From: CAZJYC01 sp964550165
GTDB lineage: Bacteria; Acidobacteriota; Aminicenantia; Aminicenantales; Aminicenantaceae
Reading direction: 5' to 3'
Assembly: GCA_964550165.1 (NCBI GenBank)
Contig: CAZJYC010000016.1
Coordinates: 1 to 44,821 of the forward strand
DNA length: 44,821 bases
The notes below the pieces were generated by a model that was given only the letters and a program-made list of their open reading frames with translations, made no database searches and was not told the DNA's origin. Shown piece after piece: positions 42,511-44,821 of this stretch. The stretch's first letter is position 1; each line of letters starts with the position of its first letter. The position numbers and the translations under genes were made by a program.

Positions 42511-44499
42511 TCAATCAACTTTTTCTTCTTTGATTATTTTCCAGACCCCTCCCTGTTTTTCCATCGTCCAGACCTTCGTCCCTTCAAAAACTCTTGTCTT
42601 CTGTCCTGTTTTTTGGTAAACAGCCGTTGCCATATAGGAAAAACTGACCTCAGCATGGTTTCTGTCTTTAAATTTACAATCAATTTTGGAAATGCTTGAC
42701 CATTTTATCCCATCATAATTGTTAAAAAGAAACTTGGCATACTCCATTTTTTCTTGGCGAAGAGCTGGGGAACCGATATCATTGATGAGAATAAGAAATT
42801 CTTTACTTTCCTCCGCATCCTTCTGCCGCATGATAATCTGCTGGATTTCTTGTTGGGCTTGGGCTTCGTAAACGGCCTTCTCCGCCATGGCCTTATATTT
42901 TAAGGCATCTTTATTTTCTTTATCCAGTTTTAAAATCTCATCCATCTGCTTGAGGCACTGCTCATAATCTCCATTCTCGTAGCTGGCGAGTCCGTCACTC
43001 AGAATTTTGCCGATCATTTCCGCTTCTTTTATTTTGGCACTCGCTCTGTCGCGGTACTCCTTGGCTTTGAGGTTGCCGGGGTCGACGGCCAGAATTTCTT
43101 GCGAAAGCTTCACGGTCTGAGCATAGTCTCTCTTTTCAAAACTTTCCGAAGCCCTGTTCAATTTATCCTCAACGCTTCCAGGAATAACCGTTTTGGACGG
43201 AACCAAAGCAGGAGATTCTCCAGCCTTTCTGGTCTCTGGGGATGTCGCTGGGGCCTTAGGAGACTCTGGCTGCGATCGGGCCGTTAAAGCCTCGCTTATT
43301 TTGCTCTTAGCTTTGTTCAGGAGCTCTTGAGCTTCTGCATCAGCAGCATCCACAGCAATAATTTCTTCGGCAAGTCGCGCAGCTTCCGTGTAGTCCTGCT
43401 TGTCAAAACTCTCCTTTGCTCTGTTCAGCTTCTCTTCCAGAGCAGCGCCGGGCTTGGCCGTTGGCGAAGGCTTTTCTATCTTTTTTCCTGAAATGAGGGC
43501 TTTTAAATTTGAAAGAGACAGGGGCTCTCCGGTTTTTTGATAAAGGTAAAAGGCTCCTCCTCCGGCGATTATGATGACAGCAGCCAGAGCAATGAGGAAA
43601 ATGAATGCCAATTTTCGCCTTTCCTTTTTCTTAGCGGCAGCGAGCTGTTCCCTGGTCATGGTGACAGCTATAGTCTTTTCTGAAAGCTGCTGAAGATCGC
43701 GCAAATCTGCGGCAAGCTGGCTGCAGGATTGGTACCGGTCATTAGGATCTTTCGCCAGAGCTTTGCTAATGATATGTTCAAATCCAACCGGCAGGCCTTT
43801 TTTGAATTCTTTAAGAGCCGGGGGATTCTCATTGATGATTTTGTAGATGACCGTGGTGATGCTTTCCGCCTCAAAAGGCCTTCTCCCGGTCAGGACTTCA
43901 TAAAGAATACAGCCAAGCGAGAAGATATCCGAGCGTTTGTCAACCTTTTTCCCCATCACCTGCTCTGGCGACATATAACTGGGTGTGCCCACCGCTGTCC
44001 CAGCTTGAGTCAGGGTTGAGGTATCGATCCGCGCAACGCCAAAGTCGCAAATGTAAGGCTTTCCTAGCTTATCCAGCAAAATATTGCCAGGCTTCATATC
44101 GCGATGGACAATTCCAAACTTGTGAGCGTAATCCAAGCCATCACAGACTTGGACCATAAGGTTGATCACCTCTGGAGTTGTTAGCCTTTCGGCGGAAGAA
44201 ATCAGCTTTTGGAGACTTGGGCCTTCGATCAACTGCATCACAATGTAAGTCAGGTCTTCTTCTCTGCCGACATCGTAAATGGTAATAATATTGGGATGAG
44301 TCAGGCTCCCTGCAGACTGCGCCTCCCTCATGAACCTCTGCATGACTTCTTCTTTTTCCACTTCATCGCTGATCAGATCAAAACGGACGGTCTTGATTGC
44401 GATCTCTCGATTGATGAGGGGATCACGCGCTTTATAGACGATGCCCATGGCCCCCTTGCCCAGTATTCCGATTACTGTGTATTTGCCTATCTTATTCAT
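42511..44499 (-). CDS. Membrane-anchored Ser/Thr protein kinase with TPR-like repeats (kinase 3)
   Basis: 662 aa from ATG 44499; the frame goes on to TTG 44544, which adds nothing. Kinase domain about 7-270: GKGAMG loop (14-19), Lys36, HRDMKPGN (132-139), DFG (152-154), SPE (177-179), all intact. One transmembrane helix is at about 297-320. Three related helical repeats follow (EEKLNRAKESFDKQDYTEAARL; EDKLNRASESFEKRDYAQTVKL; a shorter ENGDYEQCLKQM unit). The end (about 575-662), WSSISKIDCKFKDRNHAEVSFSYMATAVY...GVWKIIKEEKVD, looks like an NTF2-like ligand-binding domain. This sensor part would face the periplasm, which differs from kinases 1 and 2. It precedes the SH3b-PEGA-NHL gene. Confidence 0.91.
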   Translation of the reverse strand: MNKIGKYTVIGILGKGAMGIVYKARDPLINREIAIKTVRFDLISDEVEKEEVMQRFMREAQSAGSLTHPNIITIYDVGREEDLTYIVMQLIEGPSLQKLISSAERLTTPEVINLMVQVCDGLDYAHKFGIVHRDMKPGNILLDKLGKPYICDFGVARIDTSTLTQAGTAVGTPSYMSPEQVMGKKVDKRSDIFSLGCILYEVLTGRRPFEAESITTVIYKIINENPPALKEFKKGLPVGFEHIISKALAKDPNDRYQSCSQLAADLRDLQQLSEKTIAVTMTREQLAAAKKKERRKLAFIFLIALAAVIIIAGGGAFYLYQKTGEPLSLSNLKALISGKKIEKPSPTAKPGAALEEKLNRAKESFDKQDYTEAARLAEEIIAVDAADAEAQELLNKAKSKISEALTARSQPESPKAPATSPETRKAGESPALVPSKTVIPGSVEDKLNRASESFEKRDYAQTVKLSQEILAVDPGNLKAKEYRDRASAKIKEAEMIGKILSDGLASYENGDYEQCLKQMDEILKLDKENKDALKYKAMAEKAVYEAQAQQEIQQIIMRQKDAEESKEFLILINDIGSPALRQEKMEYAKFLFNNYDGIKWSSISKIDCKFKDRNHAEVSFSYMATAVYQKTGQKTRVFEGTKVWTMEKQGGVWKIIKEEKVD

Positions 44500-44639
44500 C
44501 GTCTTTAAGCGAAACGATTTCCCTTCCCAGTTAATTGAAATCAACGGGGAAACTAGCCGCTTTTATCCTTTACACTGGAATGGGTTGAGCGGCAACTCTA
44601 AGAACCCATAAAATTCGCTTTTTCTGTATTTTCCCCTAA

Positions 44640-44668
44640 AAAATATACGAGAAAGCCCGCCTTGTCAA
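44640..44668 (-). promoter_or_regulatory. Sigma70-type promoter for kinase 3
   Basis: On the minus strand: TTGACA (44668-44663), a 17-base spacer and TATTTT (44645-44640); TATATT at a 15-base spacing overlaps. It is about 140 bases before the ATG. The remainder of the window edge (44669-44821) shows no gene I can support. Confidence 0.4.
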
Positions 44669-44821
44669 GAAACTTTGCGCTTATTTCTCCCCCTTTTCAC
44701 CACAATCGGCAGTTGGAAGCATCTTTTTTCCCGTAATGAGAAAAGAGGTTTGATATGGTGAGGAATGGAGGCGCTGGTTTCCGTCCCTCCGAAGCCCATG
44801 GTGGCGGGTGGGAGGGTCTTT

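Noticed and set aside
1..44821. tRNA, rRNA, transposase, integrase or phage genes
   Set aside because: I looked in the intergenic gaps on both strands and found no cloverleaf-like sequence and no such protein domains.

Overview
The window looks like a chromosomal segment of an uncultured, Gram-negative-type bacterium. Many products are secreted or outer-membrane proteins: signal peptides, one lipoprotein, one porin-like barrel. Three Hanks-type Ser/Thr kinases with TPR tails, a VWA-type tail, a DUF5107-TPR protein, an SH3b-PEGA-NHL protein and HEAT-repeat nucleotide-transporter-like proteins are together typical of Acidobacteriota and of Candidatus Aminicenantes (OP8). That assignment is an inference from gene content; there is no rRNA or other marker here. 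I found no tRNA, CRISPR array, transposase or phage gene.

Layout. 1-7796 (+): tail of a VWA-like protein, a C69 dipeptidase, and a giant secreted protein made of a sialidase-like propeller, NPDI[E/V] pentapeptide tracts, putative Ig domains and seven kelch repeats. 7804-10590 (-): kinase-TPR protein 1. 10591-11185: intergenic repeat cluster. 11186-16446 (+): probable catabolic operon of NCS1 permease, DUF1177, AroM-family, D-lyxose isomerase-like and PfkB kinase genes. 16877-21604 (+): a secreted caspase/legumain-like protein with a Ca-binding-type insert, then kinase-TPR protein 2. 21847-22176 (+): a small beta-sandwich protein. 22198-29364 (-): an operon transcribed as STAS protein, two tandem HEAT-tailed transporter-like proteins, then an FHA-GAF-PP2C phosphatase. 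A PilZ gene lies just upstream of it. 30522-35558: a secreted PPP-type phosphatase followed by three paralogous secreted proteins that look like a FAM20C/HipA/PI3K-type atypical kinase fold. One convergent SdiA-regulated-type lipoprotein gene lies among them. 35550-36020 (-): an RsbW-like ATPase. 36133-39294 (-): DUF5107-TPR protein. 39457-40287 (+): outer-membrane barrel. 40533-44499 (-): kinase 3 and an SH3b-PEGA-NHL protein.

How the genes may work together. Phosphorylation signalling dominates. Cytoplasmic kinases with membrane-anchored TPR tails sit beside secreted beta-propeller, kelch, caspase-like or PEGA proteins. STAS, PP2C and RsbW-like genes supply the parts of a partner-switching circuit. 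The strongest candidate for an undescribed system is 30522-35558, where an exported phosphatase is encoded beside exported kinase-like paralogs; this suggests phosphorylation outside the cytoplasm. One of the three paralogs has lost the catalytic-loop Asp, which suggests a pseudokinase.

Several short intergenic repeat families recur: a composite REP-like element at about 10.6-11.1 kb and 33.6 kb, a roughly 190-bp imperfect palindrome at 29.6 kb with a partial copy at 21.7 kb, and a small GGGGAC/GTCCCC hairpin at three sites.
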